Assembly (NCBI GenBank): GCA_013314775.1
Contig: JABUFB010000001.1
Coordinates: 186,001 to 250,000, forward strand
DNA from: Armatimonadota bacterium
GTDB lineage: Bacteria; Armatimonadota; Zipacnadia; Zipacnadales; JABUFB01
DNA length: 64,000 bases
Reading direction: 5' to 3'
Below are positions 34,866 through 42,954 of the stretch, one piece after another (the first letter of the stretch is position 1; each line of letters opens with the position of its first letter). The notes beneath the pieces were generated by a model. It was not told where the DNA came from. It saw nothing but the letters and a program-made list of their open reading frames with translations, and ran no database searches. The position numbers and the translations under genes are program-made.

Positions 34866-35813
34866 GTGCGAGCCAACACCGACTGGTTCAGAGACAGAAA
34901 ATGGGGCGTCTTCTGTCATTATCTCGCTGCCCCGGCCAGCAGCGCCGGCGGCGCGGAGATCACTGCCGAAATGTGGAACGCGCAGGTGGACGCCTTTGAT
35001 GCCCAGGGCCTGGCGGAACAACTCGCTGCGATCAGGGCGCCCTACCTGTTCATCACCCTGGGGCAGAACTCGGGGCATTACTGCGCGCCCAACGCCACCT
35101 ATGACGCCATCGCCCAGATCAGCCCCAGCAAGTGCTCGCGGCGGGACCTCGTGGAGGACCTCTACGCGGAACTCGCGCCCCGGGACATCAAGCTTCTGGT
35201 CTATCTGCCCGCGGGAGCCCCGGCGGCCGACCCCGTGGCGGTGGAGCGATTCGGCTGGGAATGGGGTTTCGAAGGCGGCTGGCCGGGAGGCTGGCAGGTG
35301 CGCACCGGCAAGCGCCTCGCGGAGTTTCAGGAGAAATGGGAAGCCGTGATCCGAGAGTGGTCCCTGCGCTGGGGCAGCAAAGTTGCGGGCTGGTGGATCG
35401 ACGGCTGCTACTTCGCGGATGAGATGTACCGTCACCCGGAACCGCCCAACTTCGAGAGCTTCGCCGGCGCGCTGAAAGCCGGCAACCCGGACAGCCTCGT
35501 GGCCTTCAATCCCGGCGTGAAAGTGCCGGTAATCTGCCACACGGAACATGAGGACTACACCGCCGGCGAGATCGCCGAGGCCTTCCCGACGACCCCGGGA
35601 AGGTTCCTGGACGGCGCGCAGTATCACATCCTAAGCTATCTGGGGAAAACCTGGGGCCAAGGCGACCCGCGGTTTCCGGATGAGTTCGTGTACGGCTACA
35701 CCAAGTACGTCACCGGCCGCGAAGGGGTCGTGTCCTGGGACGTGCCGATCCAGAAGAACGGACTGATCCCCGGGGCGTTCCTGGATCAGTTGTCGGTGTT
35801 GTCGGAGCTATGA
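34866..35813 (+). CDS. Alpha-L-fucosidase-like TIM-barrel protein
   Basis: 315 residues from a GTG start with GGGGGAATA upstream. WFRDRKWGVFCHYL near the N-terminus resembles the WWxxxKFGIFIHW start of GH29 fucosidases. Later LFITLGQNSGHYCAPN, RDIKLLVYLP, EWSLRWGSKVAGWWIDGCY (Asp in the position of the GH29 nucleophile) and SLVAFNPGVKV follow the GH29 order. No signal peptide, so it would act in the cytoplasm. It lacks the C-terminal beta domain, and may be a shortened or divergent relative. Confidence 0.72.
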   Translation: MRANTDWFRDRKWGVFCHYLAAPASSAGGAEITAEMWNAQVDAFDAQGLAEQLAAIRAPYLFITLGQNSGHYCAPNATYDAIAQISPSKCSRRDLVEDLYAELAPRDIKLLVYLPAGAPAADPVAVERFGWEWGFEGGWPGGWQVRTGKRLAEFQEKWEAVIREWSLRWGSKVAGWWIDGCYFADEMYRHPEPPNFESFAGALKAGNPDSLVAFNPGVKVPVICHTEHEDYTAGEIAEAFPTTPGRFLDGAQYHILSYLGKTWGQGDPRFPDEFVYGYTKYVTGREGVVSWDVPIQKNGLIPGAFLDQLSVLSEL

Positions 35814-35852
35814 TGTGAGCCCGGCCCAATCTTCAGAGAGCGAGAACCGACC

Positions 35853-37733
35853 GTGTCCGAAACCACACCCCGCAGGCTGATGGAGCCCGTGTCCTTCGAC
35901 AAAGTCACCGTGCGCGATCCCTTCTGGGCGCCGCGCATGGAGATCAACCGCACCACTACCCTTGCCCTGGAATACCGGCAAATGAAAGACACCGGGCGCA
36001 TTGATGTCTTCCGTCTGGACTGGACCGAGGGCAAGGAGCCACGGCCCCACCAGTTCTGGGATTCGGATGTTGCCAAGTGGGTCGAAGCCGCCTCGTATTC
36101 CCTGGCCACCCACCCCGACCCGGAACTCGAGCGGCTCCTGGACGAGACCATTGAACTCATCGCCGGCGCACAGCAGCCGGACGGGTACCTCAATACTTAC
36201 TTCACTCTCGTGGAGCCCGAGAACCGCTGGAAGAATCTGCGGGACATGCACGAGTTATACTGTGCCGGGCATCTGATGGAAGCGGCCGTGGCGCACTTCC
36301 GGGCCACCGGCAAGCGCACTCTGCTGGATGTGATGATCCGGTATGCGGATTATATCGACTCGGTGTTTGGTGAGGGCCCCGGCAAGCGTTACGGCGCCCC
36401 CGGACATGAGGAGATCGAGCTTGCACTGGTCAAGCTCTACCACGTGACCGGGCAGGAGCGCTACCTGAGGCTGGCCGAGTTCTTCCTGAATCAGCGGGGT
36501 CTGAAGCCTTCGGTGTTCCAGATGGAGAGGCCCGGCGAGGAGTACCGGCCGGAGCTTGGCTATCACCAGGACCATCTGCCCGTGCGCGAGCAGACCACTG
36601 CCGAAGGCCATGCTGTGCGCGCAATGTATCTGTACTCGGCCATGGCCGACGTGGCAGCGGAAACCGGGGATGCCGGGCTGCTCAAGGCCTGCGAGACCCT
36701 CTGGCAGAACGTGACCTCGCGGCGCATGTACGTCACCGGCGGCGTGGGCTCCAGCGCTCACGGCGAACGGTTCACCGATGACTACGACCTTCCCAACGAG
36801 ACCGCGTACGCGGAAACCTGCGCGGCAATCGGGCTGGTTTTCTGGGCCCACAGGATGCTCCAGCTCAGCGGAGACAGCCGCTATGCGGACGTCATGGAGC
36901 GCGCCCTTTACAACGGAACTGTGAGCGGGTTGTCGTTGGATGGCACGAAGTTCTTCTACGTGAATCCCCTGGAAAGCGCAGGCGGGCATCATCGCCAGGA
37001 CTGGTTCGGCTGCGCCTGCTGTCCGCCGAACATCGCGCGTATGGTGGCCTCCCTGGGCGGCTATGTGTACAGCATTTCCGGAAATGCGCTTTGGGTGCAC
37101 CTGTATGTCGCGGGCTCAGGCCAGATGGAGATCGGCGGCCACGCTGTGACCGTGGAGCAAGAGAGCGACTACCCCTGGGACGGAAAGATCACCCTCCGCG
37201 TCAAGCCCGATAGCCCCGCGCTCTTCGCCTTGCATCTGCGCATCCCGGACTGGTGCGAGGGCGCGGCCACTCTCCATGTGGACGGAGCGCCGGTGGTTCT
37301 CGGCGACTGCATGAACAAAGGCTACGCCTGCATCGAGCGGGAATGGACGGGCAATGAGACGGTGACGCTCATGCTGCCCATGCCGGTCCTGCGCCTGCGC
37401 GCCAACCCGGCAGTGCGCCACGATGCGGGGCTGGTGGCCTTGCAGCGCGGGCCGGTTCTCTTCTGCGTTGAGCGCGCGGACAACCCGGCGGAGGTACACC
37501 GGCTGAGCCTGCCGGATGATGCGCAGTTCGAGGTGGAGTTCGTCGAGGACCTGCTGGGTGGGGTGGTCGTGCTGCGCGCGGTGGGTCTGCTGGATGAAGA
37601 CGCCGGCTGGCAGGACGTTCTCTATGCCCCCGTCCCGGTGTCCACGAAGCCGCTGACCATCACCGCCATCCCGTACTGCGTCTGGGACAATCGCGAGCCC
37701 GGCCCGATGCGAGTCTGGCTGCGGCGTTGTTGA
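35853..37733 (+). CDS. GH127 beta-L-arabinofuranosidase-like (DUF1680)
   Basis: 626 residues, typical for the family. The N-terminal FDKVTVRDPFWAPRMEINR and DVAKWVEAASYSLATHPDPEL are DUF1680 signatures; the alpha/alpha barrel includes DMHELYCAGHLMEAAVAHF and SSAHGERFTDDYDLPNETAYAETCAAIG. The catalytic zinc site is visible: Glu in NETAYAETC and paired Cys in WFGCACCPPNIARM. In HypBA1 the equivalent Cys is the nucleophile. The enzyme removes beta-L-arabinofuranose from hydroxyproline-linked or pectic glycans. No signal peptide, implying intracellular trimming of imported oligosaccharides. Confidence 0.93.
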   Translation: MSETTPRRLMEPVSFDKVTVRDPFWAPRMEINRTTTLALEYRQMKDTGRIDVFRLDWTEGKEPRPHQFWDSDVAKWVEAASYSLATHPDPELERLLDETIELIAGAQQPDGYLNTYFTLVEPENRWKNLRDMHELYCAGHLMEAAVAHFRATGKRTLLDVMIRYADYIDSVFGEGPGKRYGAPGHEEIELALVKLYHVTGQERYLRLAEFFLNQRGLKPSVFQMERPGEEYRPELGYHQDHLPVREQTTAEGHAVRAMYLYSAMADVAAETGDAGLLKACETLWQNVTSRRMYVTGGVGSSAHGERFTDDYDLPNETAYAETCAAIGLVFWAHRMLQLSGDSRYADVMERALYNGTVSGLSLDGTKFFYVNPLESAGGHHRQDWFGCACCPPNIARMVASLGGYVYSISGNALWVHLYVAGSGQMEIGGHAVTVEQESDYPWDGKITLRVKPDSPALFALHLRIPDWCEGAATLHVDGAPVVLGDCMNKGYACIEREWTGNETVTLMLPMPVLRLRANPAVRHDAGLVALQRGPVLFCVERADNPAEVHRLSLPDDAQFEVEFVEDLLGGVVVLRAVGLLDEDAGWQDVLYAPVPVSTKPLTITAIPYCVWDNREPGPMRVWLRRC

Positions 37734-37780
37734 ACTGAGTTCGGTTCCACAGACGCACCAATGAAAGAGAGGCGAGATCT

Positions 37781-38764
37781 GTGCTGACTTCCGAGATGGT
37801 GAAGGCGTTCGCACTCGATGCCGGGGCCGACCTGGTGGGGATTTCCTCCATGGATCGCTGGGAGGGCGCGCCGCTGCAGTGTGATGCACGGCAGATCGCC
37901 CCGGACGCCAAGAGCATGATCGTCCTGGGCTTCCGAATCCCGCGCGGCACCCTGCGGGGCATTGAGGAGGGCACCTTCTACGTCTCCTACGCCTCCATGG
38001 GCTATGCCGCGATCAACCACGTCCTGCAGCCCATGGTCATCTGGCGCATCACGGCCATGCTGGAGGACGAAGGCTTCGAGGCTGTGCCGATCGCCAACAA
38101 CTTCCCGTGGACCAACTCGGACAGCAGCGGGCAGAATCCCGAAAAGACCGGGCAGCTCAACCCCGCCCGCAGCCTGCCCGTCGCCCAGGGCCGGCCTGCG
38201 CCGGACGTGTTCATCCACCTGCGCCTGGCAGCATTCATGGCCGGCATGGGCGAGATCGGCTGGTCGAAGATGTTCATTTCGCCGAAGTTCGGACCCCGGC
38301 AGAGGCTTGCGGTGATCCTCACCGACGCCGAATTGGAACCAGACCCGCTGTACGACGGCCCGCCGCTCTGTGACCGCTGTATGGCCTGTGCGCGGGAGTG
38401 CACTGGCGGGTGCATCCCAACGGACCCGGAGAAGTCGGTGAAAGTGACTATCGCTGGCAGGGAAGTGGAGTGGGCGGACATCGACTACACCGTCTGCAGC
38501 CGGTACTTCTGCGGGGCATCCGAGGAGTACAACCCTTTCATGGTCACCGAGGCTGATCGGGAGGGCTTCCAGAAACCCGTCGGTCAGTCACAGCAGTACA
38601 AAGTTGGACCGACCTATGACTACGGCCGGGCGCTGGAGGGTGCGAAGGGCTGCATCCGGGCGTGCATGATCCATCTCGAGGAGCAGGGAAAGCTGTCGAA
38701 CAAGTTCGAGAAGCCCTTCCGCCAGCGCAAGCCCTGGCGTATGGATTGGCCGCGAGAAGGGTAG
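37781..38764 (+). CDS. Epoxyqueuosine-reductase-like iron-sulfur protein
   Basis: 327 residues from a GTG start after GAGAGG. The N-terminal MVKAFALDAGADLVGISSMDRW and KSMIVLGFRIPRG resemble the QueG/reductive-dehalogenase cobamide-binding fold, and AAFMAGMGEIGWSKMFISPKFGPRQRLAVILTDAEL is the QueG-type GxxGxxG...LL stretch. Only one ferredoxin cluster is clear, CDRCMACARECTGGCIPTDP; two more Cys follow in CSRYFCG. QueG normally has two full clusters and lies with tRNA-modification genes. Here it sits among glycosidases, so it is more likely one of the uncharacterised QueG-like family members. Confidence 0.8.
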   Translation: MLTSEMVKAFALDAGADLVGISSMDRWEGAPLQCDARQIAPDAKSMIVLGFRIPRGTLRGIEEGTFYVSYASMGYAAINHVLQPMVIWRITAMLEDEGFEAVPIANNFPWTNSDSSGQNPEKTGQLNPARSLPVAQGRPAPDVFIHLRLAAFMAGMGEIGWSKMFISPKFGPRQRLAVILTDAELEPDPLYDGPPLCDRCMACARECTGGCIPTDPEKSVKVTIAGREVEWADIDYTVCSRYFCGASEEYNPFMVTEADREGFQKPVGQSQQYKVGPTYDYGRALEGAKGCIRACMIHLEEQGKLSNKFEKPFRQRKPWRMDWPREG

Positions 38765-38780
38765 CGGCTTTCGCGCCATT

Positions 38781-38872
38781 GCTTATTGACGCTCAGCAGT
38801 CGATATAATAACATGCGGTTTGGGACGACTCCGCTGGGAACTGTCGGCGGCGGGCCCTCGGTGGCCGCCGCC
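38781..38872 (+). promoter_or_regulatory. Candidate promoter and GC-rich leader hairpin upstream of the aldolase gene
   Basis: TATAAT at 38804-38809 is the best -10 in the interval; the -35 is unclear (TTGCTT with a 19-bp gap). Transcripts from it would carry a stable hairpin, GGCGGCGGGCC (38846-38856) paired with GGCCGCCGCC (38863-38872), ending about 50 bases before the start codon. No T-run follows directly, so it is a leader structure rather than an obvious terminator. Confidence 0.45.
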
Positions 38873-38923
38873 GGTTTGTCGTCGGTGCGAACGTAACGAT
38901 ACTGAGCAAGGAGTGTGTCGGGT

Positions 38924-39907
38924 ATGCCTCTCGCAACAGGGTTCGATCTCCTGGAGCCCGCCCTCGAGGGCGGTTATGCCGTTGGGGCGTTCAACGCCAA
39001 CAATCTGGAGTCTGTCAAAGCCGTCATCGAGGCCTGCGCGGACAAAGAAGCCCCGGTGTTCCTGCAGGTCAGCCAGGGCGCGATCAAGTACGCCGGTCTT
39101 GAGGAGGCCACGGCTCTCGTCAGCGCCGCCGCCGCCAAGGTCAATATCCCCGTGGCTCTTCACCTCGACCACGGCACCAGCTATGAACAGAACGTGCAGT
39201 GCCTGCGCGCCGGTTTCACCAGTCTCATGTACGACGGCTCGAAAGAGCCCTTTGAGGAGAACATTCGGGTCTCCGAAGAGATCTGCCGCATGGCGCATGC
39301 CTGCGGTCTGCCGGTCGAGTGCGAGCTTGGCCTGATCCCCAAGATCGAGGACTACCTGACCGAAGAGCAGATGGCCCCCTGCCGCAGTGGCGAGGTTGAA
39401 TGCGTCTTGGACCTGCTGAGCGAGGAAGAGGTCAAGAAGCTGTACGAGCATAGCACTGACCCCGACATGGCTCTTGAGTTCAAGGAGCGCACCGGCTGCG
39501 ATTCCATGGCAGTCGCCATCGGCGCGATCCACGGCATGACCGGCCGCGGCTCCCGCCTCGACTTCGACCTGCTCCAGCGCCTCATGGACAAGGTCGGCCT
39601 GCCCTTCGTCCTGCACGCGGCATCCGGCATTCCACTGGACCAGATGAAGAAGGCCTGCCAGATGGGCGTCTGCAAAGTCAACGTCGCCACCCGCCTGAGC
39701 ATGGCGCTGATCGAGGGGACCGCTGAGCGTCTGGCCGAAGACCCCAACCAGAAGGACTTCCGCAAGGTCTTCGACCGCGGCATGGAGAAGATCAAGGAAG
39801 TCGTGTACGAGTACATCGACCTGTTCGGCTGCGCGGGAAAGGCCGGCTCGGGCTGGACCCTCGGTCCGGACCGCACCCCGAAGATCACCAAGGAGTCGCC
39901 CGAGTAG
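38924..39907 (+). CDS. Class II fructose-bisphosphate aldolase family protein
   Basis: 327 residues from the ATG at 38924 (AAGGAG 11 bases upstream; a GTG at 38915 is too close to it). GGYAVGAFNANNLESVKAVIEA, ALHLDHGTSYE (zinc His and catalytic Asp), VECELGLI (zinc Glu), AVAIGAIHGMTGRG (zinc His) and FVLHAASGIP (zinc His) are the class II aldolase motifs. It differs from the usual enzyme by LHAASG in place of LHGGSG/LHGASG, and by an extra segment of roughly 25 residues after the zinc Glu (EDYLTEEQMAPCRSG region). Glycolytic or tagatose/ketose-bisphosphate aldolase are both possible. Confidence 0.9.
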   Translation: MPLATGFDLLEPALEGGYAVGAFNANNLESVKAVIEACADKEAPVFLQVSQGAIKYAGLEEATALVSAAAAKVNIPVALHLDHGTSYEQNVQCLRAGFTSLMYDGSKEPFEENIRVSEEICRMAHACGLPVECELGLIPKIEDYLTEEQMAPCRSGEVECVLDLLSEEEVKKLYEHSTDPDMALEFKERTGCDSMAVAIGAIHGMTGRGSRLDFDLLQRLMDKVGLPFVLHAASGIPLDQMKKACQMGVCKVNVATRLSMALIEGTAERLAEDPNQKDFRKVFDRGMEKIKEVVYEYIDLFGCAGKAGSGWTLGPDRTPKITKESPE

Positions 39908-39935
39908 GCGACCCCTCGAACCACCGGACACACCA

Positions 39936-39963
39936 CGGGCAGGGAGCGATCCCTGCCCGTTTT
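39936..39963 (+). terminator. Rho-independent terminator after the aldolase gene
   Basis: CGGGCAGGGA (39936-39945), loop GCGA, TCCCTGCCCG (39950-39959), then TTTT. A perfect 10-bp stem 29 bp after the stop codon. Confidence 0.93.
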
Positions 39964-40053
39964 ACTTGTGCAGGTCCGACGAATTGCGGGGGCGAACTTG
40001 AGGGGACGCAGACAGTCACCCGTGCGATGCAACTCGATGCGAGGAGGACCTCA

Positions 40054-42810
40054 ATGGCCCCTTACATGGTAACCCTGCTGCTCGCGATGACCCTCAGCGT
40101 CCTGGCGGCCGAACTGCACGTGGCGGTGGATGGCGATGACGCCAACCCCGGCACCGAGGCAAGGCCCTTCGCAAGTCTTGAGCGTGCCCGGGATACAATT
40201 CGCGAACTCAAAGCCGACGGCGTCTTGCCCGAGCCGGTCACCGTATGGGTGCATGGCGGCGTCTACCCGCGCGAGACCACCTTCGCCCTCACCGCCGAGG
40301 ACTCGGGCAGCGCGGAGACGCCCATCGTATATCGCGCGGTGGAGGGGGAGACCGTGCGGATCATCGGCGGTGTGGCCATACCGCCCGAGGCCATCCGCGA
40401 GGTGACCGACGCGGAGATTCTCGACCGCATGGACGAGGGCGCTCGGGGCAAAGTGGTGCAGGTCAGTCTCACCGAACTCGGTGCGAAGGGCGCAGACAAA
40501 GAGTGGCCGGTCACTTTCCGCGGCTATGCGGGATGGCCGGAGTTGTTCTTCGACGGGCGGCCGCTGGAGATCGCCCGATGGCCCAACGAGGGCTTCGCGC
40601 GAATGGGGAAGGTGCTGGACCAGGGCTCCCGGCCGCGCTGGAACGAGAAACCCGATCGTCCCGGGAGCTTCCAGTATGAGGGCGACCGACCCGAGCGCTG
40701 GCTGAAGGCGGACGAGGTCTATCTCAACGGCTACTGGTGCTTCAAGTGGTACAACGAAGTGATCCGGGTGGCGAAGATCGACCCTGAGAACAAGAGCATT
40801 ACTTTCGCCGCGCCCCACGTCTACGGAATCGGAGGCGCATCCGGCGGCGACTTCTTCGCCCTGAACCTGTTGGAGGAGCTTGACCGCCCGGGTGAATACT
40901 ACCTGGACCGCAAGGCGGGTCTGCTCTACTTCTGGCCACCCGCGCCGGTGGAGGGCAAGGAGATCGGCCTGTCCATCATGGACAGGCCGCTGGTCACCAT
41001 GGCCGATGTCTCCAACGTGACGCTTCGCGGGTTCGTGTTCGAGTTCACCTGCGGCCAGGCGGTGACCATCAGCGGCGGCGCGAACAATCTCGTGGCCGGA
41101 TGCACCATCCGCAATCTCGCCACCGACGCGGGACGCATCGACGGCGGCACCAACAACGGCTTTCAGTCCTGCGACCTGTACAACCTGGGCGGCGCGGGCT
41201 TATCCCTCAATGGCGGCGACCGGGCCACCCTCACTCCCTGCGGGAACTTCGCCGAGAACAACCATATCCACCACTTCGGTCGGCTGTTCCGCACCCACAA
41301 GGACGCCGTGGCGCTCAATGGCGTAGGTTGCAAGGCCAGGCACAATCTGATCCACGACGCCCCGCACCATGCCATCGATTTCGGCGGCAACTACCAGCTC
41401 GTGGAGTTCAACGATATCCACGATGTCTGCACCGAAACGGACGATGCGGGAGCCATCTACACCGGCCGTGACTGGACCACATACGGCAACATGATCCGGT
41501 ACAACTTCTGGCACAACGTGGGCGGGAGCCTGCATGTAGGGAACCAGGCAATCTACCTGGATGACACCGCTTGCGGTGTGACCTCGTATGGGAACGTGAT
41601 CTACCGGGTTTACCGCGCTTTCCTCATTGGCGGCGGGCGAGACAACGTGGCGGACAACAACCTCATCATCGACTGCAAGATCCCGATGCACATCGACAAC
41701 CGCGGGCTGAGCTGGTCGGGACCGTCATCCGAGAACGGGGCCACGCTCATGAACCGACTCAACTCGGTCCCTTATAAGGAGGGTATCTGGGCGGCCCGGT
41801 TCCCCACCCTCGCCAACATTCTCGAAGACGAGCCGGGCATGCCCAAGCGCAACCGGGTGACGCGTAATGTCATGGTGCGCTGCGGGGCGATGAACATCGC
41901 CGCGGAGGCCCGGCAGCACGGGACCATCGAAAACAACATGCAGGTCGATCATGATCCCGGCTTCGTGGACGAAGGCCGGATGAACTTCGCGCTGAAGCAG
42001 GATTCCGAGGTTTTCCAACAAGTGCCCGGGTTTGAGCCGATCCCCTTCGACAAGATCGGCCTGTACCTCGATGAGTACCGCACTGTCCTGCCAATGCGCA
42101 CGCCGGTGATCCAGCCTCAGGGCCAGGCTTTCGTGGGCGAGACCCAGGTTACCATTCTCAGTCAGGACGAGAACCCGGTGATCCGCTACACTCTGGACGG
42201 CAGCCTTCCCGGGCCGGGTTCGCTCATCTACACCGAGCCGATACGGCTGACCGAAACCACGACCGTCACCGCCGTGGCTTACCCGGCGAACGGTTCCGAA
42301 CAGGGGCGGTCCGGAGTGGTGCGCGAGACCTTCACCGTGCAGCATCTCGGGCCGCAGGCCGGTGTCTATTTGAGCGACCTGCCAGGCCGTGACATCCTGG
42401 CCCACGCCGGCCTGAAGCGCGACGTCAATTACGCCGGCAACGGGCCCGTCACCCTCGCGGGCAAAGAGTTTGAGAAGTCGATCATGCTCTGCCCGGAGAG
42501 CGCAGAAGGAGGCAATCGCGGCCACGTTACCTACGATCTGACCGGCGGCCTGGCGAAAGCCACCACCTTCCGGGCGATGATCGGCATCGACGCGGCCATG
42601 GGCTCAAGGGGATCGGCGACCTTCAAAGTTGAGGTGTACCGCAAAGGAGAGTGGGAGACGCTCTTCGAAAGCGGGGTGCTCAAAGGCGGGCAGCAGGAGG
42701 CGGTGGAGGTTGACATCACGGGAGCGACCATGCTGCGGCTCTCCACAACCGACGCGGGGGACGACATACACGCTGATCACGCAGTTTTCGCGGGGGCAGT
42801 GCTGCAATAG
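40054..42810 (+). CDS. Secreted right-handed beta-helix protein, GH141-like, with CHB_HEX_C and NPCBM-like domains
   Basis: 918 residues from the ATG at 40054, which has GAGGAGG six bases upstream; signal peptide ends SVLAA. The mature start HVAVDGDDANPGTEARPFASLERARDTIR and TPIVYRAVEGETVRIIGG are typical of the beta-helix proteins that include GH141 fucosidase/xylanases. Parallel beta-helix repeats occupy about 300-620 (NNLVAGCTIRNL, NHIHHFGR, HNLIHDAPHHAIDFGGNY). Residues about 695-765 look like a chitobiase C-terminal domain (VIRYTLDGSLPGPGSLIY), and the last 150 residues resemble NPCBM (GGNRGHVTYDLTGGLAKATTFRAMIG). An exported glycan-active enzyme; exact activity unproven. Confidence 0.88.
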   Translation: MAPYMVTLLLAMTLSVLAAELHVAVDGDDANPGTEARPFASLERARDTIRELKADGVLPEPVTVWVHGGVYPRETTFALTAEDSGSAETPIVYRAVEGETVRIIGGVAIPPEAIREVTDAEILDRMDEGARGKVVQVSLTELGAKGADKEWPVTFRGYAGWPELFFDGRPLEIARWPNEGFARMGKVLDQGSRPRWNEKPDRPGSFQYEGDRPERWLKADEVYLNGYWCFKWYNEVIRVAKIDPENKSITFAAPHVYGIGGASGGDFFALNLLEELDRPGEYYLDRKAGLLYFWPPAPVEGKEIGLSIMDRPLVTMADVSNVTLRGFVFEFTCGQAVTISGGANNLVAGCTIRNLATDAGRIDGGTNNGFQSCDLYNLGGAGLSLNGGDRATLTPCGNFAENNHIHHFGRLFRTHKDAVALNGVGCKARHNLIHDAPHHAIDFGGNYQLVEFNDIHDVCTETDDAGAIYTGRDWTTYGNMIRYNFWHNVGGSLHVGNQAIYLDDTACGVTSYGNVIYRVYRAFLIGGGRDNVADNNLIIDCKIPMHIDNRGLSWSGPSSENGATLMNRLNSVPYKEGIWAARFPTLANILEDEPGMPKRNRVTRNVMVRCGAMNIAAEARQHGTIENNMQVDHDPGFVDEGRMNFALKQDSEVFQQVPGFEPIPFDKIGLYLDEYRTVLPMRTPVIQPQGQAFVGETQVTILSQDENPVIRYTLDGSLPGPGSLIYTEPIRLTETTTVTAVAYPANGSEQGRSGVVRETFTVQHLGPQAGVYLSDLPGRDILAHAGLKRDVNYAGNGPVTLAGKEFEKSIMLCPESAEGGNRGHVTYDLTGGLAKATTFRAMIGIDAAMGSRGSATFKVEVYRKGEWETLFESGVLKGGQQEAVEVDITGATMLRLSTTDAGDDIHADHAVFAGAVLQ

Positions 42811-42900
42811 AACCGAGCGGTCAAGCTGTACCCGTGGGTGTGCGCACCCTTCCGCGCACAGTGTCCCACGCAGGTCCGCGGCGCCTCTACCGACAGCAAG

Positions 42901-42932
42901 AGCGGGGCACGACCCGATGGCCGTGCCCCGCT
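42901..42932. terminator. Hairpin between convergent genes
   Basis: AGCGGGGCACG (42901-42911) and CGTGCCCCGCT (42922-42932) form a perfect 11-bp stem between the ends of the beta-helix and alkaline phosphatase genes. There is no T-run on either strand. Confidence 0.55.
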
Positions 42933-42954
42933 GTGTCTCAGACTGGGCTCGCCC

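Noticed and set aside
37781-38764. Naming the Fe-S protein queG
   Set aside because: Only one clear 4Fe-4S motif and a sugar-gene context; a QueG-like label is safer.
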